A stretch of DNA of 64,000 bases, taken from assembly GCA_902779085.1 (NCBI GenBank), contig CACYZY010000010.1:1-64000 (forward strand), given 5' to 3'. The notes beneath the pieces were generated by a model that was not told the DNA's origin, searched no databases, and saw only the letters and a list, made by a program, of their open reading frames with translations. The position numbers and the translations under genes are program-made. This document shows, in pieces, positions 37,622-48,998 of this stretch (the first letter of the stretch is position 1; the number at the start of each line of letters is the position of its first letter). The stretch is from an uncultured Bacteroidales bacterium. GTDB lineage: Bacteria; Bacteroidota; Bacteroidia; Bacteroidales; Bacteroidaceae.

Positions 37622-38281
37622 ATGAGGATGTTTCAATGGTCAATGGCGTTGTTGCTGGGGGTGTCTTTGTTGGCATCCTGTAGTAAGGATACCTACCATT
37701 ATCCCTCTGTTAAAGAAGAGTTTTTCAGCGGCTCAGCCAAATCTGACAGTTTGTTGGAATATATCATTACCGACGATGGAACGAGGCATGTAGTAACTGA
37801 ATGGGGTGACCAGATTGCCAGATTAAAGCCAGATACTCTATATCGTTTGATGGGGTACTACGAAGAACTTTCAACAGATAATGTGAAAGTATATTCTTTT
37901 GTCAAAGCCATCTCTCCTAATCCAATACCAGCAGATCAATATGCCGATAGCGTAGCAACGGCACCCATTATCTTGCATAGTGCCTGGATGGGTAACCAAT
38001 ATATCAACATCGTGTTGAGTATTAAGGAGGGGGGCAAGAAGCATCGTGTCGTTTTTTTGGAAGAGGGAGTTACCCCTGCTGATGCGTCTGGCGTAGCCCA
38101 TGCTGCATTCAGTATCCACCATAACGATGGAGGTGATACAGAGATATATCAAACCCGTGCATATGCCTCATTGCCTTTATTGCCTTATGTACAGCCTTCT
38201 GTGCGTCAATTAGATATAACCCTCCACTATTTGGACTATGAAGGCATTGTCCGTGATTATTCTTTTGTTTATAAACCCTAG
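37622..38281 (+). CDS. NigD-like lipoprotein
   Basis: 219 residues. Lipoprotein signal with lipobox LASC, Cys20. The rest has the two beta-domain pattern of NigD-like proteins (DGTRHVVTEWGDQIARLKPDTLYRL, then a C-terminal sandwich ending DYSFVYKP). These are common in Bacteroidales and linked to bacteriocin loci in name only; no bacteriocin gene is seen here. Role unknown. Confidence 0.8.
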   Translation: MRMFQWSMALLLGVSLLASCSKDTYHYPSVKEEFFSGSAKSDSLLEYIITDDGTRHVVTEWGDQIARLKPDTLYRLMGYYEELSTDNVKVYSFVKAISPNPIPADQYADSVATAPIILHSAWMGNQYINIVLSIKEGGKKHRVVFLEEGVTPADASGVAHAAFSIHHNDGGDTEIYQTRAYASLPLLPYVQPSVRQLDITLHYLDYEGIVRDYSFVYKP

Positions 38282-38293
38282 ATTATTTGTGTT

Positions 38294-38677
38294 ATGAAAT
38301 TTACCTTAATTGCATTACTCTCCCTTTTGTTCGGCGCTTGCCAGCCTTCTGATTTTGTTAAGACTATTCCTGCAGAAGAATTTGCGCAATACATTACCGA
38401 AGAAGGTGTGCAGTTACTTGATGTTCGCACACCTGAGGAGTTTGAGGAAGGCCATATTGAAGGGGCCGTGATGATAGACTATCGTACAGACCCCGAAGGT
38501 TTTGTTCAGAAAGCTGAGGCACAACTTCAGAAAGACAAACCTGTTGCCCTCTATTGTCGTGGTGGCAGACGTAGCCATATGGCTGCTGAGTTGTTGCACA
38601 AGGCTGGCTTCAAAGAGCTCGTAGAGCTGCAAGGTGGCATTCAGGCATGGCAGGAAGCTGAGAAACCTACTGAATGA
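38294..38677 (+). CDS. Rhodanese-domain lipoprotein
   Basis: 127 residues. Signal peptide with lipobox FGAC (Cys16), then one rhodanese domain: LLDVRTPEEFEEGHIEGAV and the active loop YCRGGRRS with catalytic Cys88. Acts outside the inner membrane, possibly in sulfur transfer or thiol chemistry. It closes the operon. Confidence 0.9.
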   Translation: MKFTLIALLSLLFGACQPSDFVKTIPAEEFAQYITEEGVQLLDVRTPEEFEEGHIEGAVMIDYRTDPEGFVQKAEAQLQKDKPVALYCRGGRRSHMAAELLHKAGFKELVELQGGIQAWQEAEKPTE

Positions 38678-38740
38678 CGTTCGTAGTAATAGCTTCTATG
38701 ACTTGTTCAGGCCTTTGCTATGGGGTGACGCAATAATTAC

Positions 38741-38831
38741 TATCACTCATCGTAGCGTCTGCTACGGGTCATCGCAGTATCTGCTTTACCCCTATAGTAG
38801 TATCTCCTTTCACTCATAGGAGATACTGCGT
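38741..38831. repeat. REP-like palindromic repeat, copy 2
   Basis: A 12-bp hairpin (38797-38808 with 38818-38829; core AGTATCTCC/GGAGATACT), a second hairpin CGTAGC-gtct-GCTACG (38751-38766), and TATCACTCAT (38741-38750) and CGCAGTATCTGCT (38773-38785) shared in the same orientation with the copy at 9.15-9.25 kb. The order of motifs differs between the copies. Confidence 0.7.
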
Positions 38832-38938
38832 CGTGCGAAAGTAAAGTCTCCATTAGGTGATAGTAAGCATTCCTTTCAAAACATGTCAGTTTTGGGTAAA
38901 AAAAATAAAGCAAATTTCGCAGTTTCCTGAAAAATGCG

Positions 38939-38946
38939 TATATTTG
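38939..38946 (+). promoter_or_regulatory. -7 promoter box of guaB
   Basis: TATATTTG, 28 nt before the ATG. No clear -33 TTG. Confidence 0.65.
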
Positions 38947-38956
38947 CACGCAATAA

Positions 38957-40450
<1,494 letters not shown>

Positions 40451-40471
40451 TGATGACAATTTACCGTTATC

Positions 40472-41902
40472 ATGCGGATAAAAAAGTTGAAATATAAGGG
40501 AAGAAGGGCATTGCAGAGTTTTCTGCTTTGCCTTTTCTCCTTTTTTCTGATGACCACTGCCTATGCTCAATCTAATAGGACGGAGTCAACTCTCAAGTCT
40601 CAATCAGATATCGAACTGATGGCTAAAGCAGCTCGTGATGAAGGTCTCGACAAAAGCGAGACTTTTCAACAGATACTGAATGCTTTTAGGCAGGAGTTGG
40701 CGGGCAAGTATTTATTTGACGAGCAAAGTGCAACCCTTATTGCCAATGATACATTTGGTAAGATAACAGCCAAGAAGGGAGATAAGCAGTTGCTGATAAG
40801 GCAGATATTTCATGCCTTGCCACAGCATGTAATGAATAATGAACAGGTTAAGTGGCAACAGCGTATGGATTCTATCAGCAAAGCGCTTGCGAATGGTGCA
40901 GATTTTGAAGCTCTGATGATTCGCTATTCTGAAACAAGTACTGCTGTGTGGATGCGCAGACTTGATATGACTGACGAGATGGAGCAAGTGGCATTTGCTT
41001 TGCGTAAAGGGCAGATTTCTCAACCTTTCCTTTCCCCGCTTGGCTTCCATATCATTCAAGTGATTGATGAGCGTCAAGAAGACAATGAAGCTTATGTTGC
41101 TGCTTATGTACAACGTATAAAAGAAAAAGTTTATCCAAATAGAGAAATTGCCCAGCAAATAGATAAACTTAAGCAAACTTATTCTTTTACTGAAAACCGG
41201 CAAGCAGTAAATCGTCTCTATCGAGAAGGGAAAGTAAGTGGAACGCTCTTTACCTTAGGTGGAAAAGACTTTACTGGTGAGCAGTTTGCACGGTTCGCCC
41301 ATGCTTATCCTTTGAATGTGCGATTGCAATATGAGGCTTTTGTAACAAAGAATGTGCTTGATTGCGAGGTGAATCATCTCGATGAGCACCCTGATTATAA
41401 GCAGTCTATACAGGATCTCGCTAATAGACTTTTGGCGCAAGAGGCATATAACAAACATGTGCGTATGCCTAGTCAGACAGACGAAATTGGTTTGCAGACC
41501 TACTTCTCTACCCATCAGAAAGATTACAGATGGTCAACACCAAGATTCAGAGGCGCAATAATTCATGCTGCCGATAAAAAGACGGCGAAGAAAGTGAGTA
41601 AGGTAGTAAAGAAGTTGCGTAACGTTGAGTGGAAAGAAGCTGAGCGCTTGTTGGATGATAAGACACGTCGCAAAGTGTTTGTAGAGCAAGGTGTTTATGG
41701 CTTAGGTGTTAATGCCTTTGTTGATGAACTAGAATTCAAGAATGGCAAAGCTACTCCTATGCAAGGTTACCCTGTAGCCTTGACAGTAGGAAAGAAAGTA
41801 AATGGTCCAGATGACTATCGGGAGGTAAGGGATCAGTTGTTGCAGGATTATGAGCATTATCTCTCTGAAGAATGGCTTTCTGGCCTAAGAAAGCAAAAAT
41901 GA
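40472..41902 (+). CDS. Parvulin-type periplasmic peptidyl-prolyl isomerase (first of pair)
   Basis: 476 residues. Signal peptide with a basic start and LLCLFSFFLM core, cut near AYAQ. A parvulin domain (about res 105-205; DFEALMIRYSE, FRKGQISQPFLSPLGFHIIQVID-like block) and a second, weaker one (about 335-440). It probably assists folding of outer-membrane proteins. The next gene encodes a related SurA-like protein, then an OstA-like one, so the group looks like an envelope-assembly operon. Confidence 0.85.
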   Translation: MRIKKLKYKGRRALQSFLLCLFSFFLMTTAYAQSNRTESTLKSQSDIELMAKAARDEGLDKSETFQQILNAFRQELAGKYLFDEQSATLIANDTFGKITAKKGDKQLLIRQIFHALPQHVMNNEQVKWQQRMDSISKALANGADFEALMIRYSETSTAVWMRRLDMTDEMEQVAFALRKGQISQPFLSPLGFHIIQVIDERQEDNEAYVAAYVQRIKEKVYPNREIAQQIDKLKQTYSFTENRQAVNRLYREGKVSGTLFTLGGKDFTGEQFARFAHAYPLNVRLQYEAFVTKNVLDCEVNHLDEHPDYKQSIQDLANRLLAQEAYNKHVRMPSQTDEIGLQTYFSTHQKDYRWSTPRFRGAIIHAADKKTAKKVSKVVKKLRNVEWKEAERLLDDKTRRKVFVEQGVYGLGVNAFVDELEFKNGKATPMQGYPVALTVGKKVNGPDDYREVRDQLLQDYEHYLSEEWLSGLRKQK

Positions 41903-41994
41903 TGTTGAAATCACATTAAAAACCGTTAATCATTAATGAGATAAGCAAATAAAACCTTATCTTCGTAGCTTGAAATAAGAATAACTTAGGAGAC

Positions 41995-43350
41995 ATGAGA
42001 TTATTTGTAAGAACGATAATAGCAACTTTGCTCTTGGTTTGGTGCAATGCTGCTATGGCACAAGACAATGTTATAGACGAAGTGGCATGGGTAGTGGGCG
42101 ATGAGGCCATCTGGAAATCAGAGGTGGAGGAAGCTCGACTGAGTGCCTTGTATGAAGGACGAAAATTTGACAAAGACCCATATTGTGTATTGCCAGAGGA
42201 AATGGCAGTGCAAAAGTTGTTCCTTCACCAAGCAGAGCTTGACAGTATTGAGGTAAGCGATGCCGAGGTGTTACAGCGTGTGGAATATATGACCAATATG
42301 TATATCCAGAACATCGGCTCTCGCGAGAAGATGGAAGAGTATTTCAATAAGACTTCATCGCAGATCCGTGAACAATTACGTGTTAGTGCGCGTGAAGGTT
42401 TGACTGTGCAGAAAATGCAACAGAAAATTATGGGTGATGTAAAGACCACCCCTTCGGAGGTACGTCGTTATTATACTTCGTTGTCACAGGACAGTATCCC
42501 ATATATCCCAACTATGGTTGAGGTAGAGATTATCACACGAAAGCCTAAGATCCCGCAAGAGGAAATTGAAGATGTAAAACGCCGCCTGCGTGATTATACA
42601 GAACGTGTTAACAATGGTGAGAGTTTTACCATGCTGGCTCGTTTGTATTCAGAGGATCCAGGTTCTGCAATGAGTGGTGGTGACTTAGGACGTTTCATGG
42701 GACGTGGAGAATTGGACCCTGCTTTTGCCAATGTGGCGTTCAATTTGCAGACACCCGACAAGATATCCAAGGTAGTGGAGAGCGAGTTTGGATATCATAT
42801 CATTCAGCTGATTGAGAAACGTGGTGACCGCATTCGTGTTCGCCACATACTATTGAAGCCGCATGTGCCTGAAGAAGCTCTTACGGAGTCGCGTGCTTAC
42901 TTGGATTCTATTGCCGATGAAGTGCGCAATGGTAAATTTACTTTTGAAGAAGCAGCTTACGCCATTTCGGACGATAAGAATACTCGTTTTAATGGTGGGT
43001 TGTTACCCAATGAGGAAACACAGACTTCTCGTTTTGAGATGCAGGACTTGCCTTCGGAAATAGCCAAGGTGGTGGATACAATGGAGGTGGGTGAAATCTC
43101 TAAGGCTATCAATATGACTCCTCGAACAGGACAGGAGCAAACAGTAATCGTAAAACTCAAGAGCCGTATTAAGGGCCATAAAGCAACAGTTTCTGATGAT
43201 TACCAGCGGCTCAAGGAGATGGTGGTTCAGAAGAAACAGGAAGAGATGGTAGAAAAATGGATACAAAATAAGTTGAAGACAACCTATGTTCGAATAAGTG
43301 ATAATTGGAAACCAAGTTGCGATTTTAAGTATAAGGGGTGGATTAAATAA
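41995..43350 (+). CDS. SurA-like peptidyl-prolyl isomerase
   Basis: 451 residues. Signal peptide ends MAQ near residue 23. SurA-N-like helical region (res 25-165) followed by two parvulin domains (VEVEIITRKPKIP to GYHIIQLIEKRGD, and IRVRHILLKPHVPEEAL to about residue 410). Residues GGDLGRFMGRGELDPAF and FNGGLLPN are parvulin signatures. Periplasmic chaperone for outer membrane proteins. An AGGAG lies 5 nt before the ATG. Confidence 0.9.
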   Translation: MRLFVRTIIATLLLVWCNAAMAQDNVIDEVAWVVGDEAIWKSEVEEARLSALYEGRKFDKDPYCVLPEEMAVQKLFLHQAELDSIEVSDAEVLQRVEYMTNMYIQNIGSREKMEEYFNKTSSQIREQLRVSAREGLTVQKMQQKIMGDVKTTPSEVRRYYTSLSQDSIPYIPTMVEVEIITRKPKIPQEEIEDVKRRLRDYTERVNNGESFTMLARLYSEDPGSAMSGGDLGRFMGRGELDPAFANVAFNLQTPDKISKVVESEFGYHIIQLIEKRGDRIRVRHILLKPHVPEEALTESRAYLDSIADEVRNGKFTFEEAAYAISDDKNTRFNGGLLPNEETQTSRFEMQDLPSEIAKVVDTMEVGEISKAINMTPRTGQEQTVIVKLKSRIKGHKATVSDDYQRLKEMVVQKKQEEMVEKWIQNKLKTTYVRISDNWKPSCDFKYKGWIK

Positions 43351-43369
43351 TGTTTGACCATTGAATTTC

Positions 43370-45052
43370 ATGAGGGGTAATAGAAAGAAATACCAGTTGT
43401 ATAAGGCATTGCAAGTATTTTTGCTTTGCCTTTTCAGCTTTTCTCTAATGTCAATGATTAATGGCTCAACATTCAATATCCAGCGTTCAATAGATCAGAC
43501 TCCCCAGAAACAGAAAGTACGCATTGATTTGCTTTACGCTGACGAGGCTGTAGCTGACCAAAACCAACGACCTGATGTGCAGGTGTTGAGAGGATCGGTT
43601 AAGTTGAAGCACGACAGTATGTATATGTATTGTGATAGTGCTTTGATTTTTGAGAAGATTAACTCAGTTGAAGCTTTTGGTAACGTACATATGGAGCAGG
43701 GTGATACCTTGTTTATCTATGGCGATTATATGTATTATGATGGCACGACTCAGTTGGCAAAGCTCCGTTCTAATGTGCGGCTCATCAATCGAGAAACTGT
43801 GTTGGAAACCGATAGTTTGGATTATGATCGTGTACTTGATTTAGGCTATTATTTCGACGGTGGCACGTTGAGAGATACAGTAAACGTACTAACTTCGGTG
43901 CTAGGGGAGTATAGTCCATCTACCAAGCAGGCTGTCTTTGAATATAATGTTGAGCTTGTCAACCCTCAATTCTCACTTACTTCTGAAGATTTAACTTATA
44001 ATACCTTAACCAAGATTGCTACCATCAATAGTGATGCCGAAATAGTGAATGAGCAATCGCACATATATACTAATTCTGGGGTGTATAACACGATGACCGA
44101 ACGAGGTGAACTATTCAACCGTTCTGTGGTGGTAAACGAAGGACGCTTGCTTACGGGTGACACTTTACTATATGATCGCCTGCAGGGATTTGGTGAGGCT
44201 TTTGGTAACGTTTCACTCAATGATACGGTCAATAAGAACATACTTACAGGCGATTATTGCTATTACGATGAATTGAAAGAAAATGCCTTTGCTACTAAGC
44301 GAGCTGTGGCTATTGACTACTCGCAAGGTGATAGCTTGTATATGCATGGTGATACTTTACGTTTGGTAACTTTCTATCCGAAGACAGATTCTGCCTATAG
44401 AGAGATGAGAGCCTATTACAAGGTAAGGGCTTATCGAAGTGATGTGCAAGCGGTTTGTGATTCGTTGGTGGTGAATAGTAAAGATTCTTGTATGACTATG
44501 TATCGTGATCCTGTGTTATGGCATGGTGAAGAGCAGTTGTTGGGTGAGTTAGTGAAAGTATACTCAAATGATAGTACGATAGAGCGAGCACACATCATCA
44601 ATCAGGCCTTGGCAATAGAGCGGTTTGACTCCGCACATTACAACCAGATAACGGGCAAGGAGATGATTGCACATTTTGAAGGTGGCGAGATTAAGGAAAC
44701 CGAGGTGAATGGTAATGTGCTGACTATCTACCACCCAATTGATGAAAAAGACTCCACCATCATCGTGATGGTATATGCTGAAGGCAGTTACCTGAAGATG
44801 TTCATGAAAGACAGAAAGATGGACAAGGGTATGTTTGTAGGCAAAACTACTGGTACTGCTTATCCGTTAGATCAGGTACCTACAGGCAAGGACCGTTTGT
44901 CTGCTTTTGTTTGGTTCGATTATATGCGTCCGAAAGACAAAAATGACATTTTCGATTGGAGAGGTAAACCTGCTGACCAAGTGCTGAAAAAGGTAGAAAG
45001 AGAATCGACAGGTGATCCACGAGATGTCAGAGTAAGACATGGGAAGCGATAA
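43370..45052 (+). CDS. OstA/LptA-like envelope protein
   Basis: 560 residues. Signal peptide LLCLFSFSLM-type, then an OstA (LPS-transport) beta-taco region: LLYADEAVADQ, VLRGSVKLKHDSMYMYCDSA, AFGNVHMEQGDTLFIYGDYM, with repeated strands to about residue 330. Such domains bind LPS in LptA/LptC/LptD; this larger form is known in Bacteroidota without a proven role. I chose ATG 43370 over a TTG 9 nt upstream. The C-terminus has a basic tail. Confidence 0.85.
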   Translation: MRGNRKKYQLYKALQVFLLCLFSFSLMSMINGSTFNIQRSIDQTPQKQKVRIDLLYADEAVADQNQRPDVQVLRGSVKLKHDSMYMYCDSALIFEKINSVEAFGNVHMEQGDTLFIYGDYMYYDGTTQLAKLRSNVRLINRETVLETDSLDYDRVLDLGYYFDGGTLRDTVNVLTSVLGEYSPSTKQAVFEYNVELVNPQFSLTSEDLTYNTLTKIATINSDAEIVNEQSHIYTNSGVYNTMTERGELFNRSVVVNEGRLLTGDTLLYDRLQGFGEAFGNVSLNDTVNKNILTGDYCYYDELKENAFATKRAVAIDYSQGDSLYMHGDTLRLVTFYPKTDSAYREMRAYYKVRAYRSDVQAVCDSLVVNSKDSCMTMYRDPVLWHGEEQLLGELVKVYSNDSTIERAHIINQALAIERFDSAHYNQITGKEMIAHFEGGEIKETEVNGNVLTIYHPIDEKDSTIIVMVYAEGSYLKMFMKDRKMDKGMFVGKTTGTAYPLDQVPTGKDRLSAFVWFDYMRPKDKNDIFDWRGKPADQVLKKVERESTGDPRDVRVRHGKR

Positions 45053-45106
45053 AACTATTTGGCAACCTTAAAGTAGAGGAACTAAGAAACTTAAAAACTC
45101 AGATAT

Positions 45107-45394
45107 ATGGGAATGTTCTCAGTCAGAAAACCAAGAGGTTTTCATCATAATTGGATCTACGTGGACGAGCGAAAGGAGAAACTCGCCAAGATAGAGGAGA
45201 ATGCCAAACGCGAGCTAGGCATGTTGCCTCCTAAGGAGTTTAATCCAGAGGACATCAGAGGTAAATTTGCAGAAAATACTACGCACTTGAAACGTTTCAA
45301 GGAGAAAGGAAGCAAGGCTAATAATGCCATGATTATCTTCCTTATTATCGTACTTCTTTGGGTGTGGTATGCTATTATGAACGGAGTGATATAA
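45107..45394 (+). CDS. Small single-span membrane protein of unknown function
   Basis: 95 residues: a basic, helical N-terminal cytoplasmic part ([28 protein letters not shown]) and a C-terminal TM segment ([18 protein letters not shown]). It is encoded between the OstA-like gene and mutL, with its stop overlapping the mutL start (TAATG). I do not recognise a named family; the conserved-looking context suggests a real gene. Confidence 0.8.
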   Translation: MGMFSVRKPRGFHHNWIYVDERKEKLAKIEENAKRELGMLPPKEFNPEDIRGKFAENTTHLKRFKEKGSKANNAMIIFLIIVLLWVWYAIMNGVI

Positions 45395-47235
45395 TGAGTG
45401 ATATTATTCGACTTTTACCCGATTCCGTTGCCAACCAGATAGCTGCTGGTGAGGTAATTCAACGCCCAGCTTCCTTGATTAAGGAATTGGTAGAGAATGC
45501 CATTGATGCCGAAGCACATGAAATACATGTGTTAGTAGTTGATGCAGGCAAGACAAGTGTTCAGGTAATTGATGATGGTAAAGGTATGTCTGAGTCGGAT
45601 GCCCGATTGGCTTTTGAGCGTCATGCCACATCTAAGATCCGTGAAGCAGCGGATTTGTTCAACTTGCATACTATGGGTTTCCGAGGTGAGGCATTGGCTT
45701 CAATTGCAGCTGTGGCAGAGGTGGAACTCAAGACCCGTATGGAGGCGGACGAATTGGGTACTCGTTTGGTAATATCAGGTTCAAAGGTGGTATCTCAAGA
45801 AATTACCTCTTGTCCCAAAGGCAGTAGCTTTATAGTAAAGAACCTCTTCTTCAATGTACCTGCCAGAAGGAAATTCCTTAAATCAAATGCTACAGAACTA
45901 AGTAATATTCTGACTGAGTTTGAACGCATCGCATTGGTACATCCGAATGTCGCTTTTACGTTGCATAGCAACGGCACGGAAGTATTTAATCTTCCAGAAA
46001 CCACCATTCACCAACGTATAGTATCAGTTTTTGGCAAACGAATGGACCAGCATTTGTTACCAGTAAAGGTAGATACTTCTTTAATTAGTATCTCTGGCTA
46101 TGTATCCAAACCAGAGTTTGCTCACAAAAAGGGGAATAACCAATTCTTCTTCGTTAATGGCCGATTTATGCGACATCCTTATTTCCATAGGGCAGTGATG
46201 GAGGCCTACGAACAATTGATACCTGTGGGTGAGCAAGTGTCGTATTTTCTGTATTTCGAGGTAGATCCAGCTAATATTGATGTCAATATACATCCTACTA
46301 AAGCGGAGATTAAGTTTGACAATGAACAATCCATATGGCAAATATTGGCAGCTTCTGTGAAAGAAGCGTTAGGGAAGTTTAATGCAATTCCCACTATTGA
46401 TTTTGATGCGCCTGATGTGCCATTTGACCTTCCTATGTTCAATACTGACAAGCATCATACAGAGCCTCCCAAAGTAAATGTCAATCCCCACTTCAATCCC
46501 TTTGACAGCACAAGTAAAGATACTTATCAACGCCAATCAGTGGATAAACAATGGGAACAACTCTACCAAGGGATACATACTTCTCCTAAATCAGAGATGC
46601 CATTTGATGAAAGCTTTCTAGAAAATAAGACCAACGAAGCTACCAACAATTCTTTGTTGGATGTGGCAGAGCGTTCTTCTACGTTGCTCCAATACAAAGG
46701 ATGTTATATCCTTACTTCTGTCAAGTCGGGTTTAATGATAATTGACCAACATAGGGCGCATGTGCGTGTATTGTTTGATTTGTATATCCGACAGGTTAGT
46801 CAAGGGGTTAGTCCGTCACAAGGCTTGCTATTTCCTGAAATGATTCAACTAGCTCCTTCAGAGTCAGTAATGCTAGAGACCATTATGCCTGATTTATTGG
46901 CTGTAGGTTTTGAACTGACTTCTTTGGGTGGTGGTAGTTATGCCATTAATGGGGTTCCTGCGGGTATAGAAGGGCTTAGCCCAGTAGAGTTGGTGCGTAG
47001 CATGGTGAATACGTCGATGGAGAAAGGGAATGACATAAAAGAGGAAATGCATCAGATCGTTGCGCTTACTTTAGCTAATGCTGCAGCCATTGTATATGGT
47101 CAGGTTCTTACTACTGACGAGATGACCAGTTTAGTAGATCAGCTTTTTTCTTCTTCAACGCCTAACTACACGCCAGATGGTCGTCTGATTGTCACTACTA
47201 TATCTGATGAGGAGATAAGCAAGGTGTTCAAGTAA
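45394..47235 (+). CDS. mutL: DNA mismatch repair protein MutL
   Basis: 613 residues from the ATG overlapping the previous stop (an upstream in-frame ATG would overlap more). GHKL ATPase motifs [15 protein letters not shown] and TMGFRGEAL are intact, as is the transducer domain. In the C-terminal domain the place of the DQHAxxE nuclease motif reads [12 protein letters not shown] and the CPHGRP site reads TPDGRL, so the metal-dependent nicking activity may be altered or lost. It converges on the amylase gene with 5 nt between stops. Confidence 0.95.
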   Translation: MSDIIRLLPDSVANQIAAGEVIQRPASLIKELVENAIDAEAHEIHVLVVDAGKTSVQVIDDGKGMSESDARLAFERHATSKIREAADLFNLHTMGFRGEALASIAAVAEVELKTRMEADELGTRLVISGSKVVSQEITSCPKGSSFIVKNLFFNVPARRKFLKSNATELSNILTEFERIALVHPNVAFTLHSNGTEVFNLPETTIHQRIVSVFGKRMDQHLLPVKVDTSLISISGYVSKPEFAHKKGNNQFFFVNGRFMRHPYFHRAVMEAYEQLIPVGEQVSYFLYFEVDPANIDVNIHPTKAEIKFDNEQSIWQILAASVKEALGKFNAIPTIDFDAPDVPFDLPMFNTDKHHTEPPKVNVNPHFNPFDSTSKDTYQRQSVDKQWEQLYQGIHTSPKSEMPFDESFLENKTNEATNNSLLDVAERSSTLLQYKGCYILTSVKSGLMIIDQHRAHVRVLFDLYIRQVSQGVSPSQGLLFPEMIQLAPSESVMLETIMPDLLAVGFELTSLGGGSYAINGVPAGIEGLSPVELVRSMVNTSMEKGNDIKEEMHQIVALTLANAAAIVYGQVLTTDEMTSLVDQLFSSSTPNYTPDGRLIVTTISDEEISKVFK

Positions 47236-47240
47236 ACACG

Positions 47241-48980
47241 TTATTCCATCTTGTAAATGGCACACGAAATTCCGTTTAGCTCAATCGTATCGGTCGTTCT
47301 TCCAGGTTTGTAACTCGTCTTGCCACTACCCATAACAAAAGTTGCTTTTTTAGCACCTAGAGATTGGATATTGGCTTTTACTTTTCTAGTACTAGGGTTG
47401 AGAACTACTACAAATGTCTCAGTATTTGCACTACGTTTGTACACCATAGGATAGGGTTGCTCCACATTTCCTATATAAGTCCAGTCGCCCGTATTGCCCA
47501 TCGACTTATGGTCCTTTCGAAGTTGAATTAGTTGGCGAACGTAATTGAGTAACGAATTTGGATCTTTCTCTTGTGTTTCTACCGTTAGTAGGTTATTGTC
47601 TGTGTCGATAGGTAAGTACAGATTGTCCGGTTCACAGGTGGAGAATCCAGCATTCTTGCCATTCGTCCATTGCATAGGGGTACGTGCGCCCGAACGTTCA
47701 TTGTAGAAACCAGGACGATCCTCTCTAGAACCTTCTTTTTCGGGTGCATTTGTGTTGTATTTCATGCCAATTTCATCACCATAATAGATAAATGGCATAC
47801 TATGGAGGGTCAAGAAGAACATCATAGATACCTTCAATTGTTCGATGGTGTTACGGTCTCCATAATTAGGACGGGGAAAGTCGTGGTTAGAAGTTTGGAG
47901 TGCCACATACCCCTTATCGCCTAATTCTTGTAGGCATTTGGTATAATAAGGGACAAAATCACTGATGTTTCCATTCCCATCGGGGTGGAAGTAATCCTTT
48001 TTGTGTACTCCATAAGGCTCTGGTAAAATCAGTTCCTTGTACCCGTTGCTATCTCTCCAAGGTAAGAAGAAATCAATGTCGAATCCTGCAGGGATGGAAG
48101 TGAGAGGGGCCGACCATTCTGCCAAAAGTATATGCTCAGGGTAGTTATCGTCTACCCATTGGCGCATTTCGTGCCACAAAGCAGCTGTTGCCTTACCATC
48201 AGTATCGTTTTTTACTAGGCTTTGCGCCATATCTACCCTAAACCCATCAATACCTTTGTCGAACCAGAAAGCCATGATGTTCTTCATTTCTTGGCGCAAG
48301 GCACGAGGCCCTGGGGCAGTAACGGGTTGCTCCCACGGATGATTGGGGTCTGGATTGGCATAGCCATAGTTCAAAGCAGGTTGACTTTCATAATAGTTCT
48401 TTTCATAGTATTTAGCACGAGGCGCATTGGCTTCTACAAATCTACCAGTAAAGCTGGCTGCAGGATTTACCTCCTGATGTCGTTGGATAATCAGTTGCTT
48501 TTCCTTATCACTGATTTCATCTGTCCAGATGTAGTAATCACTATAGCGCATATCTTTACCGCTTTTTGATTGTAAGAACCATTCGCTTTGGTCGCTTGAA
48601 TGGCCTGCTACCAAATCCATAAATATACGTATACCTAACTCATGCGCTTTTTTTACAAGATTCACCAAGTCTGTATTGGTGCCAAAACGAGGGTCGATTT
48701 GATAATAGTCTATCACATCATAACCACCATCTTTCCACCCTGATACACAGCAAGCATTCAGCCAGATACTGTTTACCCCGAGGCTCTTGATGTATGCCAA
48801 TTTGCTAGTGATACCTGGCAAATCACCTATGCCATTTCCGTCACTATCCATAAAGGAGGAAGGATATATCTGATAGAACACAGCCTCTTCCAACCATTTA
48901 GGAGCTTTGTGTTGTGCAGTAGCAGAAATGCTGATGAAAGCCAATGTTGCTATCAGTATGATGATGAATGACTTTTTCAT
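47241..48980 (-). CDS. Secreted alpha-amylase family (GH13) glycoside hydrolase
   Basis: 579 residues. Signal peptide of about 23 residues (ends ATAQ). A GH13 barrel follows: VFYQIYPSSFMD, DLVAGHSSDQ, nucleophile Asp250 in GFRVDMA, acid/base Glu288 in LLAEWS, and Asp367 in TSNHDFPR. QIYPSSF and the DSDGNGIGDLPGI segment resemble oligo-alpha-glucosidases. Exported to the periplasm or surface; the exact substrate is not known. It follows lpxH by 18 nt on the minus strand. Confidence 0.92.
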   Translation of the reverse strand: MKKSFIIILIATLAFISISATAQHKAPKWLEEAVFYQIYPSSFMDSDGNGIGDLPGITSKLAYIKSLGVNSIWLNACCVSGWKDGGYDVIDYYQIDPRFGTNTDLVNLVKKAHELGIRIFMDLVAGHSSDQSEWFLQSKSGKDMRYSDYYIWTDEISDKEKQLIIQRHQEVNPAASFTGRFVEANAPRAKYYEKNYYESQPALNYGYANPDPNHPWEQPVTAPGPRALRQEMKNIMAFWFDKGIDGFRVDMAQSLVKNDTDGKATAALWHEMRQWVDDNYPEHILLAEWSAPLTSIPAGFDIDFFLPWRDSNGYKELILPEPYGVHKKDYFHPDGNGNISDFVPYYTKCLQELGDKGYVALQTSNHDFPRPNYGDRNTIEQLKVSMMFFLTLHSMPFIYYGDEIGMKYNTNAPEKEGSREDRPGFYNERSGARTPMQWTNGKNAGFSTCEPDNLYLPIDTDNNLLTVETQEKDPNSLLNYVRQLIQLRKDHKSMGNTGDWTYIGNVEQPYPMVYKRSANTETFVVVLNPSTRKVKANIQSLGAKKATFVMGSGKTSYKPGRTTDTIELNGISCAIYKME

Positions 48981-48998
48981 AGTATTATAATTTAGTCG

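Noticed and set aside
37622-38281. Bacteriocin locus suggested by the NigD-like protein
   Set aside because: No bacteriocin precursor, immunity or export gene is nearby; the neighbours are cell-wall and lipid genes.
45358-45393. Longer MutL start
   Set aside because: It would overlap the small membrane protein gene by 37 nt; the ATG at 45394 gives the standard MutL N-terminus and a TAATG coupling.
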